Source of the DNA: Mesorhizobium ventifaucium
GTDB taxonomy: Bacteria; Pseudomonadota; Alphaproteobacteria; Rhizobiales; Rhizobiaceae
NCBI RefSeq assembly: GCF_935822925.1
Contig: NZ_CAKXZS010000034.1
Location: 1 to 64,000, forward strand
DNA: 64,000 bases
Direction of reading: 5' to 3'
Below the pieces are notes generated by a model, which did no database searches, was not told the origin of the DNA, and worked only from the letters and a program-made list of their open reading frames with translations. The translations under genes and the position numbers were made by a program. This document shows positions 33,386-42,799 of the stretch, one piece after another; the stretch's first letter is position 1, and each line of letters starts with the position of its first letter.

Positions 33386-36300
33386 ATGGCCCTGAGAGGC
33401 CAAATGAACGTTGCAGTTTGGCTCAAGAGCTTGGGCCTGGAGCAATATGTTCCGGTTTTCGACGACAACGCAATCGATGCCGAAATCCTGCCCCGCCTCA
33501 CCGCCGAAGACCTGAAAGAAATTGGGGTTGGCGCGCTTGGCCACCGCAAGCGAATACTTGAGGCGATTGCCGCGATGGAAGGCCAGCCGGAGGTAGTGTC
33601 GGCCAAGCCGGCTTCTGCCTCACCAATTCTGATGTCGGCTTCGGTTGAGCGGTTCGGCGAACTTGGTCGCCCCCGGGAGGCGGAACGGCGGCAACTGACG
33701 GTCATGTTTGTGGATCTCGTCGGTTCTACGGCGCTCGCTACGCGGCTTGACCCCGAGGAGATGCGCGACCTCCTGAGGCAGTTCCAGAATACCACGGCGG
33801 GCGAAGTCCTTCGCTTCGAGGGGCACGTCGCGAAGCTCATGGGCGACGGTGCGTTGGCCTATTTCGGTTGGCCGCAGGCGCACGAAGACGAAGCCGAACG
33901 CGCCGTCCGTGCGGCGCTTGCGGTAGTGAGCGCTGTCAACCGTCTGTCCGTCAAGGGCGGTCAGCAACTCTCAGTTCGGGTCGGGATCGCGACCGGGGTG
34001 GTGGTCGTAGGTGACCTCATTGGCATCGGGTCAGCGCAGGAGAACGCGGTCGTGGGAGAGACTCCCAATCTTGCCGCGCGGCTCCAGGCCATCGCCGAGC
34101 CGGGAACGGTAGTCATCTCTGAGCTTACCTATCGACTTATTGGAAACCTGTTCGAGGTGACCAGCATTCGGCCGCAGAAGCTAGCAGGGTTCGACACGCC
34201 CGTCAGCGCATTCAAAGTGATTGGAGAGGGCCGCGCAGAGAGTCGGTTCGAAGCACTTCATGCAGACGAATCTGCGCCGCTTACCGGGCGCGAACACGAT
34301 ATCACCTTGCTGCTCGACCGGTGGCGGCTCGCGGCGGCCGGTGAAGGACAAGTAGTCGAGCTGTTCGGCGAGGCTGGCATTGGCAAGTCCCGTATTCTGC
34401 AAGAGCTGCGGGAGCACTTGAAAGACGAGGCACACACGCGACTGCGGTACTACTGCTCCCCCTATCACGTAGAAACCGCCCTTTATCCTGTCACGGATCA
34501 GTTACTCCGGGCCGGGGACATAAGGCGGACCGATCCGCCCGACCGTCAGCTTGACTGTCTCGAGCAACTTCTCGCCGGTTCGACCAAGTACCCAAACGAG
34601 GCAATACCGCTGATCGCCGCATTGCTATCCATCCCGACTGAGGGGCGCTATCCCAAGGTCGATCTTGTGGCGCAAAAACAGAAGACGCGCACGTTCGAGT
34701 TGCTGATCGAGCAACTAGAGGCTCTTGCCCACAGCCAACCAGTGCTGATGCTGCTTGAGGACGCGCATTTTCTAGATCCGACCTCGGCCGAGCTATTCGA
34801 CCAAATCGCAGGCCGGATTCAGCAACTACCTGTACTGCTGATTGCAACTTCGCGACCGGAAGGCGCAGTCCGGTGGAGTGGTCTCCCGCACGCGACATTT
34901 TTGACGCTCAATCGGCTCAGCCGCGCCCAGGCGGCCTCTATCATAGCGGCGATGACAGGGGGCAAGCAGTTGCCGGCCGCAGTGCTGGACCAGGTTCTGT
35001 CCAAGACCGAGGGCGTTCCGCTGTTTGTCGAAGAACTGACCAAGGTCGTCCTTGAATCAGGCCTGCTTCAAATGCGCGATGGAGAGCTGGTTCTGGCTGG
35101 CCCGCTACCTCCGCTGGCGGTTCCAGCGACGCTCCACGACTCGCTGATGGCCCGCCTCGACCGTTTGGATTCTATCAGGGACGTGGCGCAGGTCGGAGCA
35201 GTGATCGGGCGCGAGTTCACGCACGAGCTACTTGCCGCAGCCACGGGCCTTCCTGAATTGGAACTTGAGCGCGCAACGAACCAGTTAGTCGCGTCGGGCC
35301 TTGTTTTCCGCCGTGGCAGCGACAGTCAAGTGAGCTATGCCTTCAAACATGCACTTGTGCAGGATGCGGCGTACAGTAGTCTGCTGCACAGCCGCCGTCA
35401 GCAGCTGCATGCTCGGATCGCCTTAATTCTCGAGGAGCGCTTCCCCGAAATCGTAGCCACGGAACCCGAACTGCTTGCTCACCACTTTGGTCAGGCGGGG
35501 CTTTTGGAAAAGGCGGTCGAGTACAATGAACTGGCCGGTCGCCGAGCGCTTTCACGCTCGGTCCTGACGGAGGCGCTCGCCCGATTCGACAACGCCCTGA
35601 GCGGGCTTTTGGCGCTACCCCCGTCCGAAGAGCGTTCGCGCCGGGAACTTTCAATTCAGCTGGCGCTCGGCAGCACGCATGTTGCGGCGCATGGCTTTGC
35701 CGCGCCTCCCACAGCAGACGCCTATGGTCGCGCGCGCGAACTCTGTGAAGAGCTGGGCGAGACGCGTCAGCTCTTTCCGGTGCTTTACGGCCTATCCCTT
35801 TACCACATCTATGCTGCCGAATTTACTGAGGCACGTAGCGTCGCGGATCGCCTGCTTGAATTGGCGGAAGCGGACAACGATAGCGGGCTCTCCTTTTTTG
35901 CTCATCGGGCAGCCGGCGTCAGTGCGTTTCCTGCCGGCGAGTTCACCCGCGCCCGGATCCATCTGGAGGAGGCGCTTGCCCTTTACGACCCCCGAGCGCA
36001 CAGATCGCCGGCGTTTGTTTACGCCTTCGATCCACGGGTCGTGTGCCTAGTTTATCTCGCTCGCACATTGCTGCCGCTCGGGTTTCCCGATCAGGCTCTA
36101 CAGGCAAACGACGAAGCGGTTGCTGAAGCGCATGCTGTGGATCATCGCAACAGCCTCGCGCTGCCGCTATTCTTCGGCGGGGTTATCCGCCAGATCATTG
36201 GCGATCACGAGGGCGTCCAGGAACAGTGTTCAGAATTGACCCGCATCGCCAGCGAAGCCGGATTCCGCTTGTGGCTCGCCGGCGCCACAATCTTGAGCGC

Positions 36301-36808
36301 CTGGGCGATCGCCGAGGCGGGCGATTTCGATCGTGGCCGCCTGGAACTCCAACGAGGTCTTACTGAGTGGCGCGCGACTGGCGCAGAATTCATGGTTCCT
36401 TATTTCATCGCCCTTCAGGCGCAAATCGAGGTCAGAGCTGGCGATCACGATGCTGCATTCCTTCTGCTCGAAGCAGCGCAAGCAGGGATTGAGCGCACTA
36501 AAGAGCGTTGGTTTGCGGCCGAGATACTGCGTCTGCAGGGGGAGGTACTGCTGCAACTTGGGGAGGACAAAACCGGAGATTCGAGGGATCGCCTCTTGGA
36601 CGCACTGGCGACGGCCCGGGCTCAGGGAGCGCGTTTCTGGGAACTGCGTGCTGCACTGAGCCTCGTGCGAGCCGACTGTCCCGCGCCTGGCGCGCGCGAG
36701 CGGCTCGCACTGATTTATTCCGGGTTTACTGAGGGCCTGACGTTGCCTGACCTGCAAGCAGCACAGACGCTCGCAACAACGAATGAAGGCCTTCGGGCCG
36801 CGAATTGA
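33386..36808 (+). CDS. SAM domain–class III cyclase–ATPase–TPR signalling protein
   Basis: A 1140-residue protein in four parts: an N-terminal SAM domain (about 7-66, VAVWLKSLGLEQYVPVFDDN), a class III cyclase domain (about 102-285), a STAND-type ATPase with Walker A GEAGIGKS and Walker B LMLLEDAHFLDP, and a long TPR-like helical region. Cyclase residues are intact: D110 in VMFVDLVGST, D154 in MGDGAL, and Asn228/Arg232 in GETPNLAARLQ. AAGGAGG lies five bases before the ATG. It likely makes cyclic nucleotide or senses ATP, with protein partners bound by SAM and TPR parts. A small NTF2-like gene follows 29 bases later. Confidence 0.88.
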   Translation: MALRGQMNVAVWLKSLGLEQYVPVFDDNAIDAEILPRLTAEDLKEIGVGALGHRKRILEAIAAMEGQPEVVSAKPASASPILMSASVERFGELGRPREAERRQLTVMFVDLVGSTALATRLDPEEMRDLLRQFQNTTAGEVLRFEGHVAKLMGDGALAYFGWPQAHEDEAERAVRAALAVVSAVNRLSVKGGQQLSVRVGIATGVVVVGDLIGIGSAQENAVVGETPNLAARLQAIAEPGTVVISELTYRLIGNLFEVTSIRPQKLAGFDTPVSAFKVIGEGRAESRFEALHADESAPLTGREHDITLLLDRWRLAAAGEGQVVELFGEAGIGKSRILQELREHLKDEAHTRLRYYCSPYHVETALYPVTDQLLRAGDIRRTDPPDRQLDCLEQLLAGSTKYPNEAIPLIAALLSIPTEGRYPKVDLVAQKQKTRTFELLIEQLEALAHSQPVLMLLEDAHFLDPTSAELFDQIAGRIQQLPVLLIATSRPEGAVRWSGLPHATFLTLNRLSRAQAASIIAAMTGGKQLPAAVLDQVLSKTEGVPLFVEELTKVVLESGLLQMRDGELVLAGPLPPLAVPATLHDSLMARLDRLDSIRDVAQVGAVIGREFTHELLAAATGLPELELERATNQLVASGLVFRRGSDSQVSYAFKHALVQDAAYSSLLHSRRQQLHARIALILEERFPEIVATEPELLAHHFGQAGLLEKAVEYNELAGRRALSRSVLTEALARFDNALSGLLALPPSEERSRRELSIQLALGSTHVAAHGFAAPPTADAYGRARELCEELGETRQLFPVLYGLSLYHIYAAEFTEARSVADRLLELAEADNDSGLSFFAHRAAGVSAFPAGEFTRARIHLEEALALYDPRAHRSPAFVYAFDPRVVCLVYLARTLLPLGFPDQALQANDEAVAEAHAVDHRNSLALPLFFGGVIRQIIGDHEGVQEQCSELTRIASEAGFRLWLAGATILSAWAIAEAGDFDRGRLELQRGLTEWRATGAEFMVPYFIALQAQIEVRAGDHDAAFLLLEAAQAGIERTKERWFAAEILRLQGEVLLQLGEDKTGDSRDRLLDALATARAQGARFWELRAALSLVRADCPAPGARERLALIYSGFTEGLTLPDLQAAQTLATTNEGLRAAN

Positions 36809-36837
36809 TTGGGAAGGCGATAAACAAGGTGGACGCC

Positions 36838-37224
36838 ATGACACAATCAACTGAGAATATCAGCGACGAAATTCAGCGAGCAAATGATGGCTGGAATTCG
36901 GCCTTCAACAGCGGCAATGCTGACGCAGTAGCTGCGCTATACACACAAGACGCGGTCGTGTTGCCATCCACTCACGCAGTCGTCAGGGGAACGAGCGCAA
37001 TCAAAGACTTCTGGAATGGATTGATCTCGGCTGGAGTGAAGGATCATCGGATCGAGATGATCGATGCGCAGGCTGTCGGCGACATTGCCTATGCAACAGG
37101 GAAATGGTCGGCCAACGCTTTGGGCGAAGGCGGTAAAACGCAGCGTTATGAGGGAACTATCGTCACGATCTTCAGACGCCAAGGCGATGGATCTTGGAGG
37201 GCCTGCCTCCACACTTGGAACTGA
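36838..37224 (+). CDS. SgcJ/EcaC-type NTF2-like protein (DUF4440)
   Basis: A 128-residue small alpha+beta barrel protein of the NTF2/SnoaL superfamily. The conserved beginning IQRANDGWNSAFNSGNADAV and AALYTQDAVVLPS is the helix–strand start of DUF4440 proteins. GGKTQRYEGTIVTIFRRQGD and SWRACLHTWN form the C-terminal strands. ATG 36838 is preferred, with AAGGTGG at eight bases. Its close position behind the SAM-cyclase gene suggests cotranscription. Members bind or isomerise small hydrophobic molecules; the role here is unknown. Confidence 0.85.
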   Translation: MTQSTENISDEIQRANDGWNSAFNSGNADAVAALYTQDAVVLPSTHAVVRGTSAIKDFWNGLISAGVKDHRIEMIDAQAVGDIAYATGKWSANALGEGGKTQRYEGTIVTIFRRQGDGSWRACLHTWN

Positions 37225-37353
37225 GGCTGTGCCGTCGCTCATCAGGCATCCGGACCTTCGCGGTTCAGCGGCCGCAGCGGGTTTTTGGTCCCGTTTCGGT
37301 GACGTCCGCTTCCAAGATGCCATTCCGTCTCGGGACGGCCGCTCAGGGTCAAA

Positions 37354-37398
37354 GGACGAAGCCGCTCGCGCGCCATTGCCGCGCGAGCGGGTTCGTCC
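37354..37398. repeat. 19-bp stem hairpin in convergent gap
   Basis: The arms 37354-37372 and 37380-37398 pair over 19 bp with one mismatch around a 7-base loop (CCATTGC). They sit between convergent genes. There is no U-run, so it is either a bidirectional transcription stop or a palindromic intergenic repeat. Confidence 0.7.
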
Positions 37399-37446
37399 CA
37401 GGGTCAAAGTGGACCTCGACAACGGAGCGGCACATTGTGTTGACTG

Positions 37447-38757
37447 CTACCGCGCGATTTCGCGATGGCCGCCGGGCAGGCGCGTGGCGATGAGCTTGTC
37501 GATGCGGCGGCCGTCGAGGTCGACGACTTCGAAGCGCCAGCCCTGCGCATCGACGCATTCGCCGGTCGTCGGCAGATGGTGCAGATGCGCCAGCACGTAA
37601 CCGGCGACGGTCTCGTAGTCGCGGTTCTCGGGCAGATCGATGCCGAGAACGTCCGCCATCTCGTCGGCCTGCATGTAGCCGGCGAGCAGCCATGAGCCGT
37701 CCTCGCGCTTGACGGCGTTTTCCTCGTCGCCGGCGTCGAGGTCCGCCCGGAAGACGCCGGTGATGGCTTCCAGTATGTCAGCCGGGGTGACGATGCCTTC
37801 GAAATGGCCGTATTCGTCATGGACCAGTGCCATCGGCACGTTGGATTCCTTGAGCGTCGAAAGGACATCCAGCGCGTCGGCCTGGTCATGGACGATGGGA
37901 GCGGTGCGCACGTGCCGGCGCGGGTCGAGCGCGCGACCGCCGAGCATCGCCGCCAGCACGTCGCGGGTCTGGACGACGCCGATCATGGCATCGACGCTGC
38001 CATCGCCGGCTGGCAGGCGCGAATGCTGGGTCTCCATCAAGAGCTTGCGGATCGCCGCGTCGTCGGACTGCAGGTTGATCCAGTCGACCTCGGTGCGCGG
38101 CGTCATCACCGCGCGGACGGCGCGGTCGCCGAGCCGCATGACGCCGGCGATCATGCGCCGCTCGTCGGATTCGATGGTGCCGTGATGCTCGGCCTCGGCG
38201 ACCAGCATCTTGATCTCCTCGTCGGTGACCTTCTCCTCGCTTTCACCGCGTTGGCCAAGCAGCCACAGCATGGCGCGGCCGGAAATGTCGAGTAGGAAGA
38301 CCAACGGCGCCGAGACGGTGGCGACGATGGTCATCGCCGGAGCAACCCTGGCGGCGACGCGTTCGGGATCGCGCAGCGCGATCTGCTTGGGCACCAGTTC
38401 GCCGATGATCAGCGAGAAGTAGGTGATGAGGGCGACGACGATGCCGACGCCGATCGGGTCGGCAAGGCTTTCGCGGATGCCGGTCGATGCCAGGAACACG
38501 GACAGCCGCTCGCCAAGCGTGGCGCCGGAAAAGGCGCCGGACAAAACACCGACCAGGGTGATGCCGATCTGCACCGACGACAGGAATTTGCCTGGATTGG
38601 AGCCGAGCGCCAAGGCGCGTCCGGCGCCGGTGACGTTGCGGTCGATCATCGCCTTGAGGCGGGCAGGCCGTGACGAGACGATGGCAAGCTCGGACATTGC
38701 CAAAAGGCCGTTCACGCAGATGAGGACGACCACGATAGCGATTTCAGCGTAAAGCAT
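37447..38757 (-). CDS. Hemolysin C/CorC family membrane protein (DUF21–CBS)
   Basis: A 436-residue inner-membrane protein of the CNNM/CorC family, linked to divalent-cation transport. The N-terminal DUF21 region (about 1-200) has several membrane helices (IAIVVVLICVNGLLAMSELA is the first). Two CBS domains follow (VMTPRTEVDWINLQSDDAAI and the VHDEYGHFEGIVTPADILEA segment), then the CorC/HlyC C-terminal domain (AGYMQADEMADVLG). Length is typical. It stands alone, convergent with the NTF2-like gene. 'Hemolysin' is a historical name only. Confidence 0.93.
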   Translation of the reverse strand: MLYAEIAIVVVLICVNGLLAMSELAIVSSRPARLKAMIDRNVTGAGRALALGSNPGKFLSSVQIGITLVGVLSGAFSGATLGERLSVFLASTGIRESLADPIGVGIVVALITYFSLIIGELVPKQIALRDPERVAARVAPAMTIVATVSAPLVFLLDISGRAMLWLLGQRGESEEKVTDEEIKMLVAEAEHHGTIESDERRMIAGVMRLGDRAVRAVMTPRTEVDWINLQSDDAAIRKLLMETQHSRLPAGDGSVDAMIGVVQTRDVLAAMLGGRALDPRRHVRTAPIVHDQADALDVLSTLKESNVPMALVHDEYGHFEGIVTPADILEAITGVFRADLDAGDEENAVKREDGSWLLAGYMQADEMADVLGIDLPENRDYETVAGYVLAHLHHLPTTGECVDAQGWRFEVVDLDGRRIDKLIATRLPGGHREIAR

Positions 38758-38833
38758 GCGGGGTCAATAGCATTGCGGCGCGGTCTTCGAAAATAGACGG
38801 CCGTCATTTTTTATGTCGGCGGGCGCAACCATC

Positions 38834-39748
38834 TCATGCGGCATCCCATGGCGGCGACGAAAAATGCTCGATCAGGGCGTCAACGACGACGCGGACTTTT
38901 GGCGTCAGGCTGCGCGTCACCGGCCAGACGGCGTGCACGACGATGTCTTCGACGAGACAGTCCGACAGGACCGTCTCGAGTTCGCCGCTCTTGAGGCTGT
39001 CGGCCGCCAGCCAGGTCGGCAGAAAGACGATGCCGCAGCCGGCAAGGGCTGCATCCAGCATCGGTTCGCCATGACCGAGGACAAGCCGCGGCCTTGGCAC
39101 GAATTTTCCAACATGGCCGTCGGCATGCCTTACGGTCCAGGGCCGGACAATGCCGTCGCGGCCATAGCCGATGACGCTGTGGTTGGCGAGCTCCTCGATC
39201 GATCGTGGCCTGCCGTGTTTTTCGAGATAGCAGGGGGCCGCGCAGATCGCCGAACGCTGGGCGTAGATGCGGCGCGCAGCGAGCGACAGACTGTCATCGA
39301 GGTCGCCCATGCGGACCGACAGATCGATGCCTTCCTCGATAAGGTCGACGCGCCGGTCGTTGAAGGAGATTTCGATCGTCAGGTCCGGAAACTGTTTGGA
39401 AATATCGAAGAGCACGGGTGCGACGCATCTGCGGCCGAAGGCCAGTGGCACGTCAACGCGAAGGCGGCCGGAAGGCACCAGCCGATGGGCTGCAAGCAAA
39501 GACTGGGCGGCTTCGATTTCGGACAGCGCCCGGACGCAGGCTTCGTAGTAGCCCAAGCCTTCGCTGGTCGGGCTCAGGCTGCGGGTTGTGCGATTGAGCA
39601 GGCGGACACCCAATCGCTGCTCCAGTTGCGCGACCGCCTTGCCGACCGCCGACTTGGTCACATGCAGCCGCTGGCCGGCGCCGGTGAAGCTGCCGGCCTC
39701 GACCGTCTGTACGAATGCGAGGACGCCTTGCAGGCTGGCCGATTCCAT
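38834..39748 (-). CDS. LysR family transcriptional regulator
   Basis: A 304-residue LysR-type regulator. The helix-turn-helix reads GVLAFVQTVEAGSFTGAGQR, then HVTKSAVGKAVAQLEQRLGV and RLLNRTTRSLSPTSEG. The effector domain begins near residue 91. ATG 39748, preceded by a GGGAAG sequence, gives the standard start; the in-frame extension upstream crosses the promoter region. It is divergent from a broken zinc-type alcohol dehydrogenase/quinone reductase gene, which was probably its target before that gene decayed. Confidence 0.92.
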   Translation of the reverse strand: MESASLQGVLAFVQTVEAGSFTGAGQRLHVTKSAVGKAVAQLEQRLGVRLLNRTTRSLSPTSEGLGYYEACVRALSEIEAAQSLLAAHRLVPSGRLRVDVPLAFGRRCVAPVLFDISKQFPDLTIEISFNDRRVDLIEEGIDLSVRMGDLDDSLSLAARRIYAQRSAICAAPCYLEKHGRPRSIEELANHSVIGYGRDGIVRPWTVRHADGHVGKFVPRPRLVLGHGEPMLDAALAGCGIVFLPTWLAADSLKSGELETVLSDCLVEDIVVHAVWPVTRSLTPKVRVVVDALIEHFSSPPWDAA

Positions 39749-39908
39749 GAGCTTCCCTCTAATTGTAGAATCCAAGTCCTCAATTTGTTTCCTAATATGC
39801 CGCATGGAAGCGCTTTTATCTATAGTCAAATCGCCTAGATGTCTCGCGTGGCCACCAACAACGGAGCGCGGACCGAGATGAGACCTGAGATCAACAAAAT
39901 CCTGGCAG

Positions 39909-40893
39909 ATGACCGGTTTCGGCCTGTCAAGGCTGGAGCCGGCTGAAGGAAAAATTCCCCACGCGACCTTCTGGTGCGGATCAAAGCCGTTGCGCTGAAC
40001 TACAAGGACAGGATGATCGTCGACGGCGTGCTGATCCCGGACCTTGCATTTCCTTTCGTGCCGACATCCGACGCCGTCGGCGAAGTGGTGGCCATCGGAG
40101 GCGAGGTCAGCCGCTTCCGCGTCGGGCAGCGCGTCCTTGGCCAAGTGATCGCCGATTGGCCGGACGGCGACGCACCGCCTGTCCTGCACAGGCATACGCT
40201 GGGGTCGTCGCTGCCCGGCACGCTGTCCGATTATGTGCTTTTCCGCGAAGATGCCACCGTGGCGGCGCCGCCTTCTCTCAGCGACGCCGAGGCCTCGACG
40301 CTGCCGATCGCGGCGTTGACGGCGTGGTTTGCCCTGGTCGAGGCGACAAAACCGGTCCCGGGCGAGACCGTGCTCATCCAGGGCACTGGCGGCGTGTCGC
40401 TGTTTGCGCTGCAGTTCGCCGCCGCCTTCGGGCTGCGCGCCATCGTCACGTCAAGCAGCGACGAGAAGCTTGAGCGGGCAAGAAAACTCGGCGCTGGCAG
40501 GTGATCAACTATCGCACGCAGCCGGCATGGGACGAGGTTGCGCGCGCCCTGACCGATGGCGCAGGCGTCAAGCATGTGCTGGAGATGGTCGGCGGCGATA
40601 ATGCGCGGCGCTCGCTCAATGCATTGGGCGCCGACGGCCGGCTGTCGGTCATCGGCCTTCTGGGCGGCATGGAGCTCAGCTTTCCGATCATCCCGTTCCT
40701 GCAAAACCGGATTGTCGTGCAGGGCATATCGATCGGTCACCGCCGCGCCTTCGAGCGGATGAACGAGGCGATCGAGACGCTTGCGATCAAGCCGGTTATC
40801 GACAAGGTTTATGGTTTCGACGAGGTGCCGCAGGCTTTCGAACTTCTGGAGAGTGGACCGTTCGGCAAGATCGTGATCGCCGGGTCCCGATAG
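39909..40893 (+). pseudogene. Zinc-type alcohol dehydrogenase/quinone oxidoreductase, two frameshifts
   Basis: Three frames in order rebuild one MDR-family reductase. MTGFGLSRLEPAEGKIP is the N-terminal strand, RDLLVRIKAVALNYKDRM continues after an indel near 39958, and the Rossmann part (TVLIQGTGGVSLFALQFAAA) runs to LGAGR, where a stop intervenes. The rest (VINYRTQPAWDEVARALTDG to the C-terminus) lies in another frame from about 40497. Restoring one missing base at 40494-40498 joins them. The first frame has no good start of its own. The gene appears dead unless the indels are sequencing errors. Confidence 0.8.
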
Positions 40894-40937
40894 CAGGCGG
40901 AAGGCTCGAGGCGGAAGGCCGGCCCTTCGTCTTGCGC

Positions 40938-41639
40938 CTACGGCAGCTGCCGCAGCACGCCCACCACCGCCTTGCCGTCGGTGAAATAGGGATCGCCGCC
41001 GCCATTGCGCCCGGTCTTTGTCGCGCCGATGCCTGATATCTCGCTGGTCGAGATCAGCATGCCTGCGGCAGACAGGGCGCGGATCAGGAAGTCGCGCTCG
41101 GCGTCGATGTCGGGACCGATATGGTGGGTGACCTGGCCGGTGTCGTGGCTGAGGCCGACGCCGCGATCGAAGCTTGCCGCACCCAGCCAGAGCGGCCGGC
41201 CATCGTCTCCGGTCGCATCGGTCTGCCAGAAGCGGACGTGATGACGCCGGTCGGCACTGTCGCCGACCGCCTTCTCGAAGGCCAGATCCTGCGCACGGCC
41301 TTCGAACAGCAGCCGGCTGACCGGCGCGTCGGGATAGGGCCGATCGAACAGCACGCTTTCGCCGATCTCGACTGCGGTCTTCAGTGTGAGGGCGTCGGCC
41401 GTGTCCCATCCGGCGACGGCGAAGGCATGGACCAGCTCTTTTTTGGTGCCGACGAGGCCGACATTGATCGGATCGCCCGCGATGCCTTGCGGCGTGTGAG
41501 TCACCATCTCGAAGCGCTGCGTACGGAAATTGCGCAGGGTCCAGAATTCCGGCGCGGCGAGATAGGCAAGCACGAGATAGCCGGCACAGAACGCCACCAG
41601 CCAGATCGTTGCGCGTCGTCGAAGGCTTCGTCGGCTCAT
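40938..41639 (-). CDS. LssY C-terminal domain protein, membrane-anchored
   Basis: A 233-residue protein with one N-terminal membrane helix (ATIWLVAFCAGYLVLAYLAA, about 10-29) and a LssY_C domain: PINVGLVGTKKELVHAFAVA, GWDTADALTLKTAVEI, and HHVRFWQ then LWLGAASFDRGVG. ATG 41639 begins MSRRSLRRRATIW just before the membrane helix. LssY_C domains occur in type I secretion loci and as stand-alone proteins; their biochemical role is unknown. It lies downstream of the broken dehydrogenase on the opposite strand, with no clear operon partner. Confidence 0.85.
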   Translation of the reverse strand: MSRRSLRRRATIWLVAFCAGYLVLAYLAAPEFWTLRNFRTQRFEMVTHTPQGIAGDPINVGLVGTKKELVHAFAVAGWDTADALTLKTAVEIGESVLFDRPYPDAPVSRLLFEGRAQDLAFEKAVGDSADRRHHVRFWQTDATGDDGRPLWLGAASFDRGVGLSHDTGQVTHHIGPDIDAERDFLIRALSAAGMLISTSEISGIGATKTGRNGGGDPYFTDGKAVVGVLRQLP

Positions 41640-41803
41640 GCGAAAGCTAAACGTCCAGTCTACTTGGCCAGAGCTTACCACGGCTTCGTCATTCTCGGGC
41701 GGAGCAGGAGCGAATCCTGTGATGTCGGAGCGTTGCTGCAGTGCAGAACCTTTGATGCCGGCGGGACAGAGGGGGCGCGAAGGATCGCTACGGAGCGTTT
41801 CTA

Positions 41804-42604
41804 TCAGCGGCAGGCGCGGTAGCCGTTCCTGCGGTTCTTGATGTCGAAATGAAAATGGTTGCGGTGGTCATAGTTGTAGCCGGGGCCGAGCACGGTGGTG
41901 AAATACTGGCAGCCGTCGGCGCGCACGGTGTTGAGGAAGCCGCGGGTGCGGAAGGCGAACAGGCCGGGCTTGCGCACGTCGATCTCCTTGCCATTGCCGA
42001 GCTCGATGCTCATGACGTCGAGCGCGTTGCCCTTGCCGTGCTCCGACAGCGTGCCTTCGCCGGCGATCCTGCGGCAGGAATAGCTCGAGCCCTGGCGAAT
42101 GGTCCTTACGCCGGAGAAATAACGCCAGCGGGCGGACGGGACCAGTTCATTCCTGGCCCAGCCGGCGAAAGTGGCGGCCATGTCGCAGGTCAGCGTCGCG
42201 GCCGGCTTCATCCCGATGCTGCCGATGGCCGAGATCTTGACCGGATAGTCGATGCCGCACTGGCCTTCGCGGATCGGCGCAAGGTCGGTGTAGACGACGC
42301 CCAGGCGCTTCAAATCCTGGCGGCACTCGACCTCGCTGGCCGGCATCTGTTCGGTCGGCGCCATCGGCTCGTCCATGCGCGGATAGGCGGCGGTCATGTA
42401 AGGGTTGGACGGGACGAGGCGCTGCATTCCAGCGTACTTTGGGACAGCTGATGTCTGGCTGCCGACATCGACGGCCGGTTCCAGCGAAAGCACGCTGCCG
42501 GTGGTGCAGGCCGAGATCGCTGCGATGCCAAGCCCGCCGGCAATCATGCGCGCGCGTCTCACTTGCCGCACGGCGACAGACGCGGCGCGAAATATCCCGG
42601 CCAT
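41804..42604 (-). CDS. Extensin-like family lipoprotein
   Basis: A 266-residue extensin-like (C-terminal) family protein. The N-terminus is basic then hydrophobic with a lipobox-like AISAC (Cys33), so it is probably an exported lipoprotein. The family domain spans about 90-266: ECRQDLKRLGVVY, then LTCDMAATFAGWARNEL, SEHGKGNALDVMSIELGNG and the C-terminal GPGYNYDHRNHFHFDI. The conserved His and Asp in the last two motifs resemble a peptidoglycan peptidase-type metal site. A second copy lies about 200 bases upstream on the same strand. It likely acts on the cell envelope. Confidence 0.9.
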   Translation of the reverse strand: MAGIFRAASVAVRQVRRARMIAGGLGIAAISACTTGSVLSLEPAVDVGSQTSAVPKYAGMQRLVPSNPYMTAAYPRMDEPMAPTEQMPASEVECRQDLKRLGVVYTDLAPIREGQCGIDYPVKISAIGSIGMKPAATLTCDMAATFAGWARNELVPSARWRYFSGVRTIRQGSSYSCRRIAGEGTLSEHGKGNALDVMSIELGNGKEIDVRKPGLFAFRTRGFLNTVRADGCQYFTTVLGPGYNYDHRNHFHFDIKNRRNGYRACR

Positions 42605-42651
42605 TGGCAGGTTCCCAGTCCCCGAGCCGATCAGGCTCTATGTCATCGTTT

Positions 42652-42701
42652 GATCATGAGCTTTCTCCGAAAACCGGATCCCACTTTTCGGGGTCATGAT
42701 C
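42652..42701. repeat. Rhizobial palindromic intergenic repeat
   Basis: GATCATGA (42652-42659) pairs with TCATGATC (42694-42701), and inside it CCGAAAA (42667-42673) pairs with TTTTCGG (42685-42691). Short palindromes of this type are dispersed through Rhizobiales genomes. It lies between the two extensin-like genes. Confidence 0.8.
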
Positions 42702-42799
42702 AGATGAAACGGAGCTTACCCGCCAACAGTAAAGGAAAAATCAGCGGCTGCGTTTACGGCTGCGGCCAAATTGCGGCGCGCGTCGGTTCCGGAACCATA

